Positions 1 to 10,431 of a stretch of DNA of 64,000 bases are shown one piece after another. The notes under the pieces are model-generated. The model saw nothing but the letters and a program-made list of their open reading frames with translations, had not been told where the DNA came from and made no database searches. The stretch comes from Quercus robur (Eukaryota > Streptophyta > Magnoliopsida > Fagales > Fagaceae): NCBI RefSeq assembly GCF_932294415.1, contig NC_065537.1, forward strand, positions 63,812,290 through 63,876,289. Direction: 5' to 3'. Position 1 is the stretch's first letter. The number at the start of each line of letters is the position of its first letter. A program made the translations under genes and the position numbers.

Positions 1-1074
1 CCCCCCATTTTCTATTATTCTACTTTTCCACCTCTCTAACCAAATGAACCCTTAATGTTTTTTTTCGAAGTGAGTTTTGGATAACAATAAATTTTAGGGG
101 CACAACTATTTTCACAAGTATGTTATGATTAGTAAATAATAAATATGGTAATTATGATGGAGTTCAAAGTGATAGCCAATGCAATTTCTCGTTAGATAAA
201 GGAGAAGGGATTTTTTTTTTTTTTTTTTTTGGGGGTTGAGAAGAAAGATAGTAAATGAGGAGGGAATTCATACTAATGCTCTCATCCTTGGAGCATTTAC
301 CTCAGCTTATACACATCAATTTTTTTTTTTTTTTTACAAGATATCAATTTTTTTAATTGTATATATTTCTTCACACACAAAAACCATCATCAACATTCTT
401 TATTTATTCTCGTGATACGTAAAGAAAGAATTGATATGTCAATGTAAATTTATATTGTTATTGTAACAATCATGCATTGTTACATCATTTTGCATAGACT
501 GATGTGAGTGAATTTTGATCTTAATTGGCTAAAATGTGATACTTTTTTTTTTTATTATATAAGTACTGATGTGAATACTCTTACAATCAATTATACTACT
601 CTTCTTCTTCTTCTTCTTTTCATGACCCAAAACGAAAGGTAAAGAAATAAATCACAAACACAATTGTTATAAGTAATTTGCAAAGTTTTAAGGAAATTAA
701 AAAAAAAAATCTATGTTAAATTTTATTTAAAATTAAACTTGTAAAGAGAGAGAGATTTGAAAAAAAAAAACTTGTAAAGAGAGAGAGAGAGAGAGAGATT
801 TGAAAAACAATGGATAAACAAACAAATAAGCTAATATTTTGACCTAAAACTTCTTTTACTACACCGGAAAGCACTTCAAACATGTATAAGTATTATTTTG
901 GTATTTTGTAGTTCTTGTGTTCCTTTTGATACCTTTATATAGGTCAAAGGACCAAGTTTGAGCAAAAAAAAAAAAAAGAAGGAAAAGAAAGGGAAAAACC
1001 AAGTGTGCGAGTGGTTTTCTCCAACTTAGGCAATAGGCTTGGACACTGGTAGGCCTGTGTGTTTTGTCTCGAAT
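1..1074. other. AT-rich intergenic sequence with microsatellites, no gene
   Basis: No coding signal was found. The stretch holds homopolymer T and A runs, a (CTT)n-like run near 600-617, and two neighbouring GA-repeat tracts near 744-800 that sit in a short duplicated context (cttgtaaagagagaga occurs twice). The last part, about 1000-1088, is the target site of the LINE that follows. Confidence 0.6.
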
Positions 1075-1299
1075 AAAGCATTGAATTCAGGTTTCTCCTG
1101 TCCTAGGGTTGCGCTGCGCGCTCTCTAGTCACTCGTAGAATTTGCGTCCCTTTCTCAGTAAAGGTTGTCCTGTCCCCTCCATTGACTTTGTTCAGTGGTA
1201 GGGCTTCCGTGGGTGGTTCTATACTGTCCCATTCTCCTCTCCCTCAGCTCGTCTTCTTAGTCACCTGTTCGTCTCCTTTCCTTTCTGCTTTGCCTTGCA

Positions 1300-2739
1300 A
1301 TGGAGGAAGTGGAGAGTATGTGGCAGAGGCTGTCTCTTTCTGCAGAGGAGGAGGCTGGCCTTGAAGTCCCGAGCCTTCCTGGAGTGTCGAAGTCTCTGCT
1401 AGCTGGTAAATTCCTGTCTCACCGTATTATCAATAAGGAGGCAGTGCTAAGAACGTTTAAGCCACTTTGGCGCACTCGAAAACCCTTTCACATTTATGAT
1501 GTGGGAGAGAATAAAATGATCTTTGAGTTTGAAATAGATACTGATTTGGAAAGGGTTCTGGAGTATGAACCCTGGACTTACGACAAACATTTGGTAATTT
1601 TTCAAAGGGTTGATAAGGCATCCACGGTTGCGTCCCTTGCCTTTAATGAGTGCACCTTCTGGGCCCAGATTCACGATCTCCCTATTAAGAGTATGACGCC
1701 AGAGCTGGGTATGAGCTTAGGTAATTCCATTGGGAAAGTTGTGTGTGTGGCTGAGCCTAACGCGGATGGGGTTATTGGTCGTTTTCTTCGTGTCCGTGTC
1801 ACTCTCGACGTTACCAAACCCTTGAGTAGGGGGAGGAAACTCAAGGACAATGGTGTTGTGGTGGGGTGGGCTTCCTTCCGTTACGAGCGACTTCCCAACT
1901 TTTGCTATTGGTGTGGCTGCCTGCTTCATGAAGATAGGGAGTGTGAGGTCTGGCTACAGAACAAAAGTAAGCTGACCATGGGTAAGCAGCAATTCGGTCC
2001 ATGGCTACGCGCTGAGCTGGTTCGTCCGGCCCGGAAAGTGTCGGCCTCCCCTGGTGGTTTTGCTCAGGCCGGCGTCCTGTCCTCGAGGCCTGTCACGGAA
2101 ATCCCATCTCCTTGCCCTTCTCCCAATGTATCCGTGGGTAGGTCTGCCCGAGAAGCTGCCAAGCCACCAGTTGAGTCAGCGCATAAGCTGGATGGGGATA
2201 CCTCGGAATTGGCTACTGAAAAGTTTGAAAAGACTTTGCATGAGATTGACACTGAGCTGGGCTGGAACCCAGATGGTATGGATGCTTCCTTGGAGTGTTT
2301 TTCTCGGGATAAGTGTGATTTGAAAGAGGCTGATCCGGTGGATGGGCTTGGGAACTTGTCCAAGCTCGGCCCAACCCCTTCTAAAGTGGATATTAGGCCT
2401 TCTGTCAAGGCTGAGAATGGGCCGATAGTGACAAAGGAACCCCTGCGCCCCCACGTCGCCTTAACTAGTAAGTCTAGGGCCCCCCTCGTAGACATCACGA
2501 ACAGATCTGGCCCAAGCAGAGTTAGTAAGGTACTAGCCCAAGCTAGGCGCCCCAAAGTAACCCGTAAACCCACTCCTACACCATCTGATGATGTTTTGCT
2601 GAAATTCATTAGAAAGCGCCCAAGTTTAGAAGCTTCAGATCCGCAACCCTCAAAACGCAGAACCATTCTTTCACATGAAGTCCCTTCACCTGTTAGTTCA
2701 TCGGCGGTGGCTGCATCCCAGCCACGCCGGCAGTTATGA
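1300..2739 (+). CDS. LINE ORF1 protein: DUF4283 domain plus CCHC zinc knuckle (479 aa)
   Basis: This is the nucleic-acid-binding ORF1 protein of the LINE, expected to coat the element RNA in a ribonucleoprotein particle (family knowledge). Residues about 30-180 match the DUF4283 pattern, with the typical RTFKPLWRTRKPF and EPWTYDKHLVIFQR stretches. A zinc knuckle follows: CYWCGCLLHEDREC, with C202, C205, H210 and C215 (CX2CX4HX4C), then the usual QFGPWLRAE tail. The C-terminal half (about 240-479) is Pro/Ser/Lys-rich, low in conserved sequence and probably disordered; it contains basic patches such as KFIRKRP. The stop codon overlaps the ORF2 start as ATGA. The first in-frame ATG after the 5' UTR is used as start. 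No interruption is visible. Confidence 0.93.
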   Translation: MEEVESMWQRLSLSAEEEAGLEVPSLPGVSKSLLAGKFLSHRIINKEAVLRTFKPLWRTRKPFHIYDVGENKMIFEFEIDTDLERVLEYEPWTYDKHLVIFQRVDKASTVASLAFNECTFWAQIHDLPIKSMTPELGMSLGNSIGKVVCVAEPNADGVIGRFLRVRVTLDVTKPLSRGRKLKDNGVVVGWASFRYERLPNFCYWCGCLLHEDRECEVWLQNKSKLTMGKQQFGPWLRAELVRPARKVSASPGGFAQAGVLSSRPVTEIPSPCPSPNVSVGRSAREAAKPPVESAHKLDGDTSELATEKFEKTLHEIDTELGWNPDGMDASLECFSRDKCDLKEADPVDGLGNLSKLGPTPSKVDIRPSVKAENGPIVTKEPLRPHVALTSKSRAPLVDITNRSGPSRVSKVLAQARRPKVTRKPTPTPSDDVLLKFIRKRPSLEASDPQPSKRRTILSHEVPSPVSSSAVAASQPRRQL

Positions 2740-5700
2740 ATTGTATCAGCTGGAACTGCCGCGGGCTTGGGATCCCGCGGCGAGTTCAAGAGCTTTCCGA
2801 TATTGTGAAGGCGAAAGGACCCAATCTCATCTTCTTGATGGAAACAAAAAAGAAGAGCTCGTACTTGGAGAAGATAAGATGCCGTCTGAAGTTTGACAAC
2901 CTGTTTGTGGTTCCTCGAAGGCACCTAAGTGGAGGACTTGCTCTTTTATGGAAGAACGAGTTAGACCTGCACATTCGGACCTTCTCTCCGCACCACATCG
3001 ATGCAGTGATAAACCCAAGGATTGATGACGCCTGGCGGTTTACGGGATTCTACGGAGTCCCGGAGACTGTCAACCGGGAAGATTCTTGGTCCCTGCTTCG
3101 TTACCTTAGTACTCAGTTGGATTTGCCATGGGTCTGTATCGGCGACTTCAACGAAATTACGAGATTGGAGGAGAAAAGAGGGGGAGCCATCAGGCCTGAG
3201 AAACAAATGCAGGAATTCCGTGATTGCCTTGATTTCTGTGGGGTTAAAGACCTTGGCTTCACTGGTCTTCCTTTCACTTGGAGTAACCGCCGTTATGAAG
3301 GTCCGCTGGTTTGGGTTCGTTTGGATAGAGCTGTCGCCTCGGCTGATTGGTTGATTCAATTCCCCTCAGTTCGCCTTCACCACCTGACTGGCTTCTCTTC
3401 AGATCATAAACCCATTTGGCTTTGCTCAGACAGTATTCATAGTAGATTCCACCGCCCTCAGAAGCCTTTCCGCTTTGAGAGTATGTGGCTAAAGGACGAG
3501 CGTTGCGAAGGTGTGGTGCATTCAGCGTGGGACAAACCTTCCACGAGTGATCCTATGGGAAAGGTCCTGGAAAAGGTTAGTTACTGCCAAACTCAGCTGG
3601 TTTCATGGAATAAACATGTTTTTGGTAATGTTAGACTAGCCTTAACTCGTAATAGGAAGCTTTTGGCTAAGGCTGAAGCCAAAGCCTTATCAGGGTGTGG
3701 AATAGGTCAGGTGAAAATCCTGCAGGATGAGATAAATAAATTGATGGATTTGGAAAGGTGCATGTGGAACCAGAGGTCAAAATCTGATTGGCTCAGGGAC
3801 GGAGACCAGAATTCTAAGTATTTTCATTGCCGAGCTACAGATAGGAATAAGAGGAATTTTATTGGGGGGTTAGAGGACCAGTATGGTAATTGGGTTGAAG
3901 ATGAAAATAAGATTGGCGACTTGGTTGTCAATTTTTACTCAAATCTTTTTACTTCTGCCAACCCGACCTTGTTTGATGAAGTGCTTCATGGTGTAAATCC
4001 TCGGGTTTCCCAGGAGATGAATGACAAGCTGCTCCAACCCTTTCATACTTCTGAAGTCCAGATTGCTCTCAAGCAAATGGAAGCTAACACGGCCCCTGGT
4101 CCTGATGGCCTTCCCCCCATCTTTTACAAACAGTTTTGGGCAAAAATTGGTGATGAAGTCTCTTCTGCAGTTTTGGCAGTGCTTAACTCAGGTATTATCC
4201 CTCCAAACCTCAACCATACTTTTATAACGCTTATCCCTAAAATTCAAAGTCCGAGAAGGGTCACGGACTTTAGGCCTATTAGTTTAAGTAATGTGTTGTA
4301 TAAGCTTATTGCTAAAGTGCTCGCTAATCGTCTTAAAAAGTTTCTGCCGGAGTTAATTTCAGAAACCCAGAGTGCCTTCATGTCGGGAAGACTTATCACT
4401 GACAACATTCTAATCGCTCATGAGACTCTTCATTACTTGAAGACTAAGAGAACAGGGAAGATGGGGTTGATGGCGGTGAAGCTTGACATGAGTAAAGCTT
4501 ACGACCGCGTTGAGTGGGTGTTTCTTGAGAAAATCATGGACAAAATGGGTTTCAGTCAAAGATGGATAGCGCTTATTTCTATGTGCATCAGATCTGTCTC
4601 TTATTCAATCTTGCTAAATGGGCAACCGCACGGTTTCATTGTGCCAGAAAGGGGCCTTCGTCAAGGTGACCCATTGTCCCCGTATCTATTTCTTTTGGTG
4701 ACTGAAGGGCTGCATGGTCTCTTGAAGAATGCTGAAGCTGAAGGTAGCATTAGAGGGGTCTCTCTTTGTCAATCAGGCCCACGGATTTCGCATCTTCTTT
4801 TTGCTGACGACAGTCTCATTTTCTGTCGAGCCTCTATTTCAGATTGTGAAAAGATTCAATCAATCCTTCAGCTCTATGAGCAAGCATCGGGGCAGAATAT
4901 TAACAGGGGTAAAACAAATTTGTTTTTCAGCTCTAACACTCCTACCCAAACTCGGGAGGGTATTAAGAATTTCCTTGGAGTGGCAGCCTCTCAAAGTTAT
5001 GACCATTACTTGGGTCTACCCTCCCTGGTGGGCCGTGCCAAAAAGAAATCCTTTAGTATCATCAAAGAAAAAATCTGGAAAAAGCTTAAAGGCTGGAAGG
5101 AGAAACTCCTTTCCCAAGCCGGAAGGGAAATTTTAGTTAAAGCGATTGTCCAGGCAATTCCCACCTACACCATGTCGTGTTTTAAGCTCCCAAAAGGGTT
5201 GATCAAGGAGATTGAAATTCTCATACGAAAATTTTGGTGGGGGTACAGAGGTGAGCAGAAGCGCATTCACTGGATTAGTTGGGAAAACTTGTGTCTTCCG
5301 AAGTGTGAGGGGGGTATGGGTTTTAGGGAGTTAAACAAGTTTAATGACGCCCTTCTAGCCAAGCAGGTGTGGCGGTTGATGAATCAGGAAGAATCTCTTT
5401 TCTACAGGGTCTTCAAGGCTAAGTTTTTTCCGGATTGCTCAATATTGGAGGCAACAAGCCACCACAAAGGTTCATTCGCATGGAAAAGTATTCTTCAATC
5501 CAAACATGTCATCGAATCGGGTTTATTTTGGAGAGTTGGTGATGGTAAGTCAATCAAAATCCGAGGGGATAGTTGGTTGCCAACCCAAAGCTGCAGAAGA
5601 ATCATTTCCCCGATCTCCTCTCTTGGCCCGGAGTCCACTGTGAGCAGTCTGATTGATGATGGCTCCCGTTCCTGGAAAGCGGATTTGATTAAGCATGAAT

Positions 5701-6842
5701 TCCTTCCCCATGAAGCTAGAATCATTGTTGGTTTGCCGTTGAGTTTAAACCAGGTCCCAGATTTACAAACTTGGTTCCATTCAAGTCATGGCATCTATTC
5801 CACTCGGAGTGCATACCAGATGCTAGCTAAATCTGGCAGGAGCCTTGGTCCAAATTGTTCCAACTTGGGTCGAAACAAAAGAATGTGGTCTGGTATTTGG
5901 TCCTTGTTGGTCCCCCCTAAGGTTAAGCACTTGTTGTGGAGAGCAACTCACGAAGCTATCCCAACTCTTCTTAATTTGTGGAAACGCAATGTGGTCGCTT
6001 CAGTCACTTGTCCTAGGTGCCTCTCAGCTTGTGAGGACACTATACATTCCTTGTGGAGTTGCCCTGCTTTGCGGGTCATTTGGGATGCTACTGCTGCTGG
6101 TCAGAGTCTTCTAAAACATCGTTTCAGGACTTTTGCTGATCTCATGGAGATGGTTGTTGAGATCAAAGACTGTTTTGATATCAATCTTGTAGCTGTGATC
6201 TTCTGGATGATTTGGGATTGTAGAAACTCTGATCGTGTGGGGGGCTGCTCTACCGACCTTCGTACAATACGTGCTAAGGCTTCAACCTTTCTCCATGATT
6301 TCTCCTCAGCCCAGATCCCTCGTCTGGTTCAGCCCTCGGTCTCTGGCAGCAGTAGTAGGTGGTTTCCTCCTAATCCTTTGACGTATAAGGTGAATTTTGA
6401 TGGGGCAATTTTTAAGGAAATGGGTGCTGCTGGCTTGGGCATGGTTATCCGTGATTCTGAAGGCTCGGTCATTGGTGCCTTGGCTGAACGAATTCCTCTG
6501 CCTTGTTCAGTTGCCACGGTGGAAGCCTTAGCGTGTAGAAGAGCAATCTTATTCGCGAAGGAGATGTCTATTTTTGAAGCTTCTGTTGAAGGGGATGCTG
6601 AGATTGTTATCATGGCCCTTAAGGATGGAAAGACCAGCAACTCCGAATTTGGCCATATCATTCAGGATTCCCTTGTATTAGCTAATGACCTTCGTTCTTG
6701 TGTTTTCTCCCATGTAAAAAGATTAGGCAATTCTGTTGCCCACTACCTTGCCAGAAAAGCCAAATCTGGTAATGAGCTACAGGTGTGGATTGAGTCCACA
6801 CCTGATGACATAGCTCCTCTTGTGTACCGTGACTCTTTGTAG
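2736..6842 (+). CDS. LINE ORF2 polyprotein: endonuclease, reverse transcriptase, zf-RVT, RNase H (1368 aa)
   Basis: This is the enzyme of target-primed reverse transcription. The N-terminal AP-endonuclease-like domain (about 1-230) begins MNCISWNCRGLG and has GDFNE (D137, N139, E140) and SDHKP (D223, H224). The reverse transcriptase (about 455-730) has DFRPISLSNVLYK, GRLITDNILIAHE, KLDMSKAYDRVEW (D584), GLRQGDPLSPYLF and the catalytic FADD (D691, D692). A zf-RVT zinc-binding region follows near 1040-1125 (PPKVKHLLWRA, CPRC around 1092, HSLWSCP). The C-terminal plant-type RNase H (about 1210-1368) has VNFDGA (D1222), TVEALACRRA, EGDAEIV and NSVAHYLARKA. All key residues I can check are present and the frame is unbroken. 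Translation probably depends on ORF1 through the 4-base ATGA overlap; that is inference. Confidence 0.95.
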   Translation: MNCISWNCRGLGIPRRVQELSDIVKAKGPNLIFLMETKKKSSYLEKIRCRLKFDNLFVVPRRHLSGGLALLWKNELDLHIRTFSPHHIDAVINPRIDDAWRFTGFYGVPETVNREDSWSLLRYLSTQLDLPWVCIGDFNEITRLEEKRGGAIRPEKQMQEFRDCLDFCGVKDLGFTGLPFTWSNRRYEGPLVWVRLDRAVASADWLIQFPSVRLHHLTGFSSDHKPIWLCSDSIHSRFHRPQKPFRFESMWLKDERCEGVVHSAWDKPSTSDPMGKVLEKVSYCQTQLVSWNKHVFGNVRLALTRNRKLLAKAEAKALSGCGIGQVKILQDEINKLMDLERCMWNQRSKSDWLRDGDQNSKYFHCRATDRNKRNFIGGLEDQYGNWVEDENKIGDLVVNFYSNLFTSANPTLFDEVLHGVNPRVSQEMNDKLLQPFHTSEVQIALKQMEANTAPGPDGLPPIFYKQFWAKIGDEVSSAVLAVLNSGIIPPNLNHTFITLIPKIQSPRRVTDFRPISLSNVLYKLIAKVLANRLKKFLPELISETQSAFMSGRLITDNILIAHETLHYLKTKRTGKMGLMAVKLDMSKAYDRVEWVFLEKIMDKMGFSQRWIALISMCIRSVSYSILLNGQPHGFIVPERGLRQGDPLSPYLFLLVTEGLHGLLKNAEAEGSIRGVSLCQSGPRISHLLFADDSLIFCRASISDCEKIQSILQLYEQASGQNINRGKTNLFFSSNTPTQTREGIKNFLGVAASQSYDHYLGLPSLVGRAKKKSFSIIKEKIWKKLKGWKEKLLSQAGREILVKAIVQAIPTYTMSCFKLPKGLIKEIEILIRKFWWGYRGEQKRIHWISWENLCLPKCEGGMGFRELNKFNDALLAKQVWRLMNQEESLFYRVFKAKFFPDCSILEATSHHKGSFAWKSILQSKHVIESGLFWRVGDGKSIKIRGDSWLPTQSCRRIISPISSLGPESTVSSLIDDGSRSWKADLIKHEFLPHEARIIVGLPLSLNQVPDLQTWFHSSHGIYSTRSAYQMLAKSGRSLGPNCSNLGRNKRMWSGIWSLLVPPKVKHLLWRATHEAIPTLLNLWKRNVVASVTCPRCLSACEDTIHSLWSCPALRVIWDATAAGQSLLKHRFRTFADLMEMVVEIKDCFDINLVAVIFWMIWDCRNSDRVGGCSTDLRTIRAKASTFLHDFSSAQIPRLVQPSVSGSSSRWFPPNPLTYKVNFDGAIFKEMGAAGLGMVIRDSEGSVIGALAERIPLPCSVATVEALACRRAILFAKEMSIFEASVEGDAEIVIMALKDGKTSNSEFGHIIQDSLVLANDLRSCVFSHVKRLGNSVAHYLARKAKSGNELQVWIESTPDDIAPLVYRDSL

Positions 6843-6921
6843 TCCTTTCCCTTTATTAATAAATTTTGACCCTTGGGTCTGGATTCTCAAAAAAAAAAAA
6901 AAAAAAAAAAGCATTGAATTC

Positions 6922-7690
6922 TAATTTTGCAAGGGAGAGGAAGGCCCATTGTTACAAAAGACCAAAATGAGCGATTGGGTGTCTAGGCCTCTTTTCAAGA
7001 GCCCAAATCAATGTCAAGCTCATCTACAATATAAATTTAGAGGACTATTTGAGTTGTTTGAATACAAATTTTGGCCTTCCAAATCATAGGTTCCCAAGCT
7101 TTCCCATGAAAACTCTGCGCTTGAACCACGGCCTTAAGACTTGACAAAGTTGTAGGCATTTGAGAAATTGCAACTTCATTAAAAGTTTCTTGAGTTTTAG
7201 CCATGACTTCTTCAATAAATTTGGCTTAGTACCTGAAGCTTGTAATCCTCCTGGTTCCAAAAATAGGTGATAATAACACTAATAGTGTGGTAGTCGAAAG
7301 GGATGTGTATCCATGAGCTGAGATTTTTAAGTGGAGAGTGTACTTGATCTTCTTATCTTTGTGTAGTCCTTGTCCAAATAATTTTGCTGTCTTTTAGAGG
7401 AGAAATAAGCTAGATTTCTCTTCTTCTTTGAGCCCCTAGTGACTTACTAATGTCCACTTGGCATTTTTTTTTTTTTTTTAGTGAGTTGGTTTGTCTTTTG
7501 GGACCAAATGTGATGTTTTGCCATACAAGTTTGGGAATTCAAGAAAATAATTGTAGTCTTGAATCTTGATTGTCTTTGTAATTTGGTAACCCAAGTAGCT
7601 TAATTCACTCGTAATTGGACAATTTTCAATCCACACTATTTTGTGTAAATATGAGCTTTTGTTAGAGAATCTCATTATTAAAAAGTGAGA
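6922..7690. other. Non-coding flank of the young LINE
   Basis: Unique-looking AT-rich sequence with one 18-T run near 7463. I see no coding region and no clear repeat ends. It was contiguous with 1000-1088 before the LINE inserted. Confidence 0.5.
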
Positions 7691-8259
7691 AAATTTATAT
7701 GAGTTGTGAGAATTGGTACCTTAATGGCTCAACCTATGAGTAAGTGTAAAATGTGCTCCCCACTAGATCGAGAGTTTTACATGGAGTCGCCACTTATTTA
7801 ATTTAAAAGGAAAAACAAGAAAACCTTTAATGAAAAATACTTCTGTTGTATTAATGTATATGACAATTTACATCAAATTTTGTAACAAAAATTTACAATG
7901 CTTTTTGTCCTAGATACAATCTAAGAAAGGTAAATTACATTGCTTCATTTCCTAGTTACATTCTAAAAAAGTAAAATTGTATATACAAGAGCATAGTCTA
8001 GAACCCTTGATCTTGGTTCGGAGGCTAATTTACGAGATGGGAAGGGATTAAGCACCCATCTCACCCGGTAAAATCAATCTTCTAGGTTAAGGTGACCAAT
8101 GTCATGTCATGTCAAACAAATACAAAGAATATGTCATATAAACATGTGATTTGCAAGAATTGTAAATAAATATGTGTTAAGGGAATTTGACATAAAGAGA
8201 AACAAACAAAAAAAATAAAATAAAACATGTTAGATAACAATTTTAATGTAACAAAAATG

Positions 8260-8760
8260 AAGGTAATGGCATGTTCATCCAAGAGATCAATATAAATAAA
8301 GAATTCCTAGCCTAAACATGTTCATCTAAGCATGTGAAGGAAAAACAAAATTGTAATGTTATTTGTCATCAACATAATTGCAAAGAGAAACAAATAAAAA
8401 TAAAACCTTTAAGCATATTTGATCATCCAATCAATTATGAAGAGAAGTAAAGGAAAAAACCCTAGACATGTTTATCTAGACAAAATCAAAATACTTTGAC
8501 ATGTTTGTTCAAGCATTTAAAAAAGTAAAACAACTACCTTGATATGTTCATCTAAATATTAAAGAGAAAAGTTGTGTTTTAGCCTAGAGGTGCTCATTTA
8601 AGCATTCAAAAGAAAATTGTATATTAGCCTAGAAGTGTTCATCTAAGCATGTAAGAGAAAATTGTGTATCACCTAGAAATGTTCATCTAAGCATGTAAGA
8701 GAAAATCAATAAGACATATAGGCATGTTCATCCAAGCATAACACAAAAGAAGTGAATAAT
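8260..8760. repeat. Degenerate minisatellite, unit about 50-60 bp
   Basis: A phrase of the form 'tgttcatctaagcatgtaa' followed by 'gagaaaat' and 'cctaga' returns about every 55 bp, with clear copies near 8540, 8590, 8640, 8685 and 8730 and more decayed ones upstream. Copies differ by substitutions and small indels. Spacing and unit divergence are unlike a CRISPR array. Confidence 0.6.
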
Positions 8761-9124
8761 GATTTGTAAGCATTTATTCTAGCATGTATAAAGAATTTAA
8801 AAAAAAATTAACTACTTACCAACATAAATTAAAAGGGGAAGCGATTACTTAAAGGGCTAGGGAGAAAGCAAGGAAGTACTAAACTACAACCAAAGTAAGA
8901 ACAATGGTTGCTCAATAGCTTTTCTTTTCTGCTTTCTCACTAGCTCTCTAGAGGGAATTCAGGATCCAGAAAATGGAAGAGGTCTTCTCTATTTATAGGG
9001 GAAGGGATGGCTTAGCTTTAAAGCTAAGTTATTAGCTTTCTTTTGAAGCTAAGGGAGGAGATAACCTATTTAAATGAGCTGGGGACGGATTTGGTGTTGA
9101 TCCCCATTCAAATTTTGAAATGAT

Positions 9125-9696
9125 GCTGCACCTGCTTCGTATTTTGGCTCTAATTTTCTGCTCAAAATTCCAATTGATTCAAGATGGGTTTTTTTTTGAA
9201 AGGAAATTCAATTATTTACAACTTTTTCAGAAATAGAGAAAGCCAAATTTCAACGTTATCCATGCCAAAAATGTGTTTCAAATTGCTGCTGAAAATAGTA
9301 ACGTCTTCTGAGCATTTTTGAATTTTTTTCATAGGCTGTATCTGTTTCTTTACCCAATTTATTTTTCAAAAATATTTCTTCTGAAGCAAAGGGAAAGGAT
9401 AAGTCTATTAGATAGGCTTCAACAGATTTGACGTTGAACTCATTTGAAATTTTGAGAGAAAATTGAAGATAATGCTGAATTTGTGTTGTCTTCTGCACCT
9501 GTTTCGTATTTTGGCCATAAATTGCTGCTCAAAATTCCAATTGATTCGGGATTGATGTTTTTTGAAAGGAAATTTAATTCTCTACAACTTTTACAGAAAT
9601 AGAGAAATCCAAATTTCAACGTTTTTCTGACCAAAAATGCGATTCAAGTTACCACTAAAGATAATGACGTTTTTTGAGCATTTTTTTTTTTTTTTT
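9125..9696. repeat. Tandem duplication, two copies of about 205 bp, period about 367 bp
   Basis: The block running from 'ctgcacctg(c/t)ttcgtattttgg' to 'gagcattttt' occurs at about 9125-9330 and again at about 9492-9696. Both copies share 'ctcaaaattccaattgattc', 'cagaaatagagaaa' and 'caaatttcaacg'. They have diverged by scattered substitutions, so the duplication is not recent. Confidence 0.75.
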
Positions 9697-10179
9697 AATT
9701 TTTCATGGATCATATCTCCGGAATTTTTTTCAAAAGAGCAGATAAGATGCCATAAAGAAACATTTTTTTATTATTTTCTTTAAAAAAAATGAAATCCAAT
9801 AAAAAATCACACTTGATTAATTTTAAATTAATTCTTGTGAGAACCAATCAAAATTAACTGTTTGGAATAGAATGCGATCAAGCCCATCGTGTAGGCAAGC
9901 CATGATCATTGAAAATTGTTTGTATGATAACTTTTGATCAGGTGGTCCGATTAAAACCCATGACATACCATTATGATCGTTAGAACATCAAGATTTGTTT
10001 TGTTTCACAAATCTAAAGATCTACCGGTTGGTTAAATGCAAGTTATAAAATTGGGTATCTACAGGAAGAAAGATTTGGACCATGTGCTTATCGCTTGATG
10101 GTGGCAATAATAAGAACCACCATGAGTCCAATTCGAGAAGTTGCAAGATGTAGATCTTAAGTCTATGACAAGAAGTGAA

Positions 10180-10360
10180 GAAATGTAGGCCAGTCAAATT
10201 CATGATATAGAGATTATAGAAGTCATGAGCTAATTCATGATGAAAAAATAAAGCACACTATAAGCCCATTATATGATGTAACAAGATGAGTCATGGAACC
10301 ATTTTGTGATGTAGAAAGATATAAACCATGAGCCCATTTCATGAAGTGAAAAGGATTGTG
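10180..10360. repeat. Short degenerate tandem repeat (unit about 45-50 bp)
   Basis: Phrases like 'catgagcccatttcatga' and 'gatgtagaaagatata' recur three to four times in degenerate form. The unit boundaries are approximate. No coding potential. Confidence 0.4.
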
Positions 10361-10431
10361 ATCCGAAAAGCATGAAAAGTTAGGGTAAAAAGACTAATAT
10401 GGGTGGATTAATGAAAAATTGGACATATTAG

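Larger units (their letters stand above)
1089..6910 (+). mobile_element. Full-length, apparently intact L1-type LINE (RNase H-bearing plant clade)
   Basis: A non-LTR retrotransposon with 5' UTR (1089-1299), ORF1, ORF2, a short 3' UTR with TTAATAAA-like sequence, and a 22-base A tail (6889-6910). The same sequence, gcattgaattc, stands immediately before the 5' end (1078-1088) and after the tail (6911-6921). It can be extended by three A on the left that merge with the tail on the right. This is a perfect target-site duplication of 11-14 bp and fixes both ends. ORF1 and ORF2 are both uninterrupted, so insertion is likely recent in evolutionary terms. The clade assignment rests on domain order: DUF4283 and zinc knuckle in ORF1; endonuclease, reverse transcriptase, zf-RVT and RNase H in ORF2. 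Confidence 0.95.
7703..10062. repeat. Unclassified dispersed repeat; possible large solo LTR or other non-coding LTR-kin fossil
   Basis: Several short stretches here look like parts of a common plant non-coding repeat, for example the 'ggagtcgccacttattt' stretch near 7783 and 'gggaagggattaagcacccatctcaccc' context near 8040. The interval can be read as beginning near TG and ending in a 'gggtatctaca' motif, which is usual for some LTR families. I found no matching short target-site duplication, so the ends and class are uncertain. No coding sequence is present. The interval contains a degenerate minisatellite and a tandem duplication, listed separately. If an LTR, it is old. Confidence 0.3.

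Noticed and set aside
2064-2924. Long minus-strand ORF of 286 codons opposite LINE ORF1/ORF2
   Set aside because: It is antisense to well-supported LINE coding sequence and has no recognisable domain; a shadow frame.
8260-8760. Regular repeats that could suggest a CRISPR-like array
   Set aside because: The units are degenerate, differ in spacing, have no unique spacers, and lie in a plant genome.
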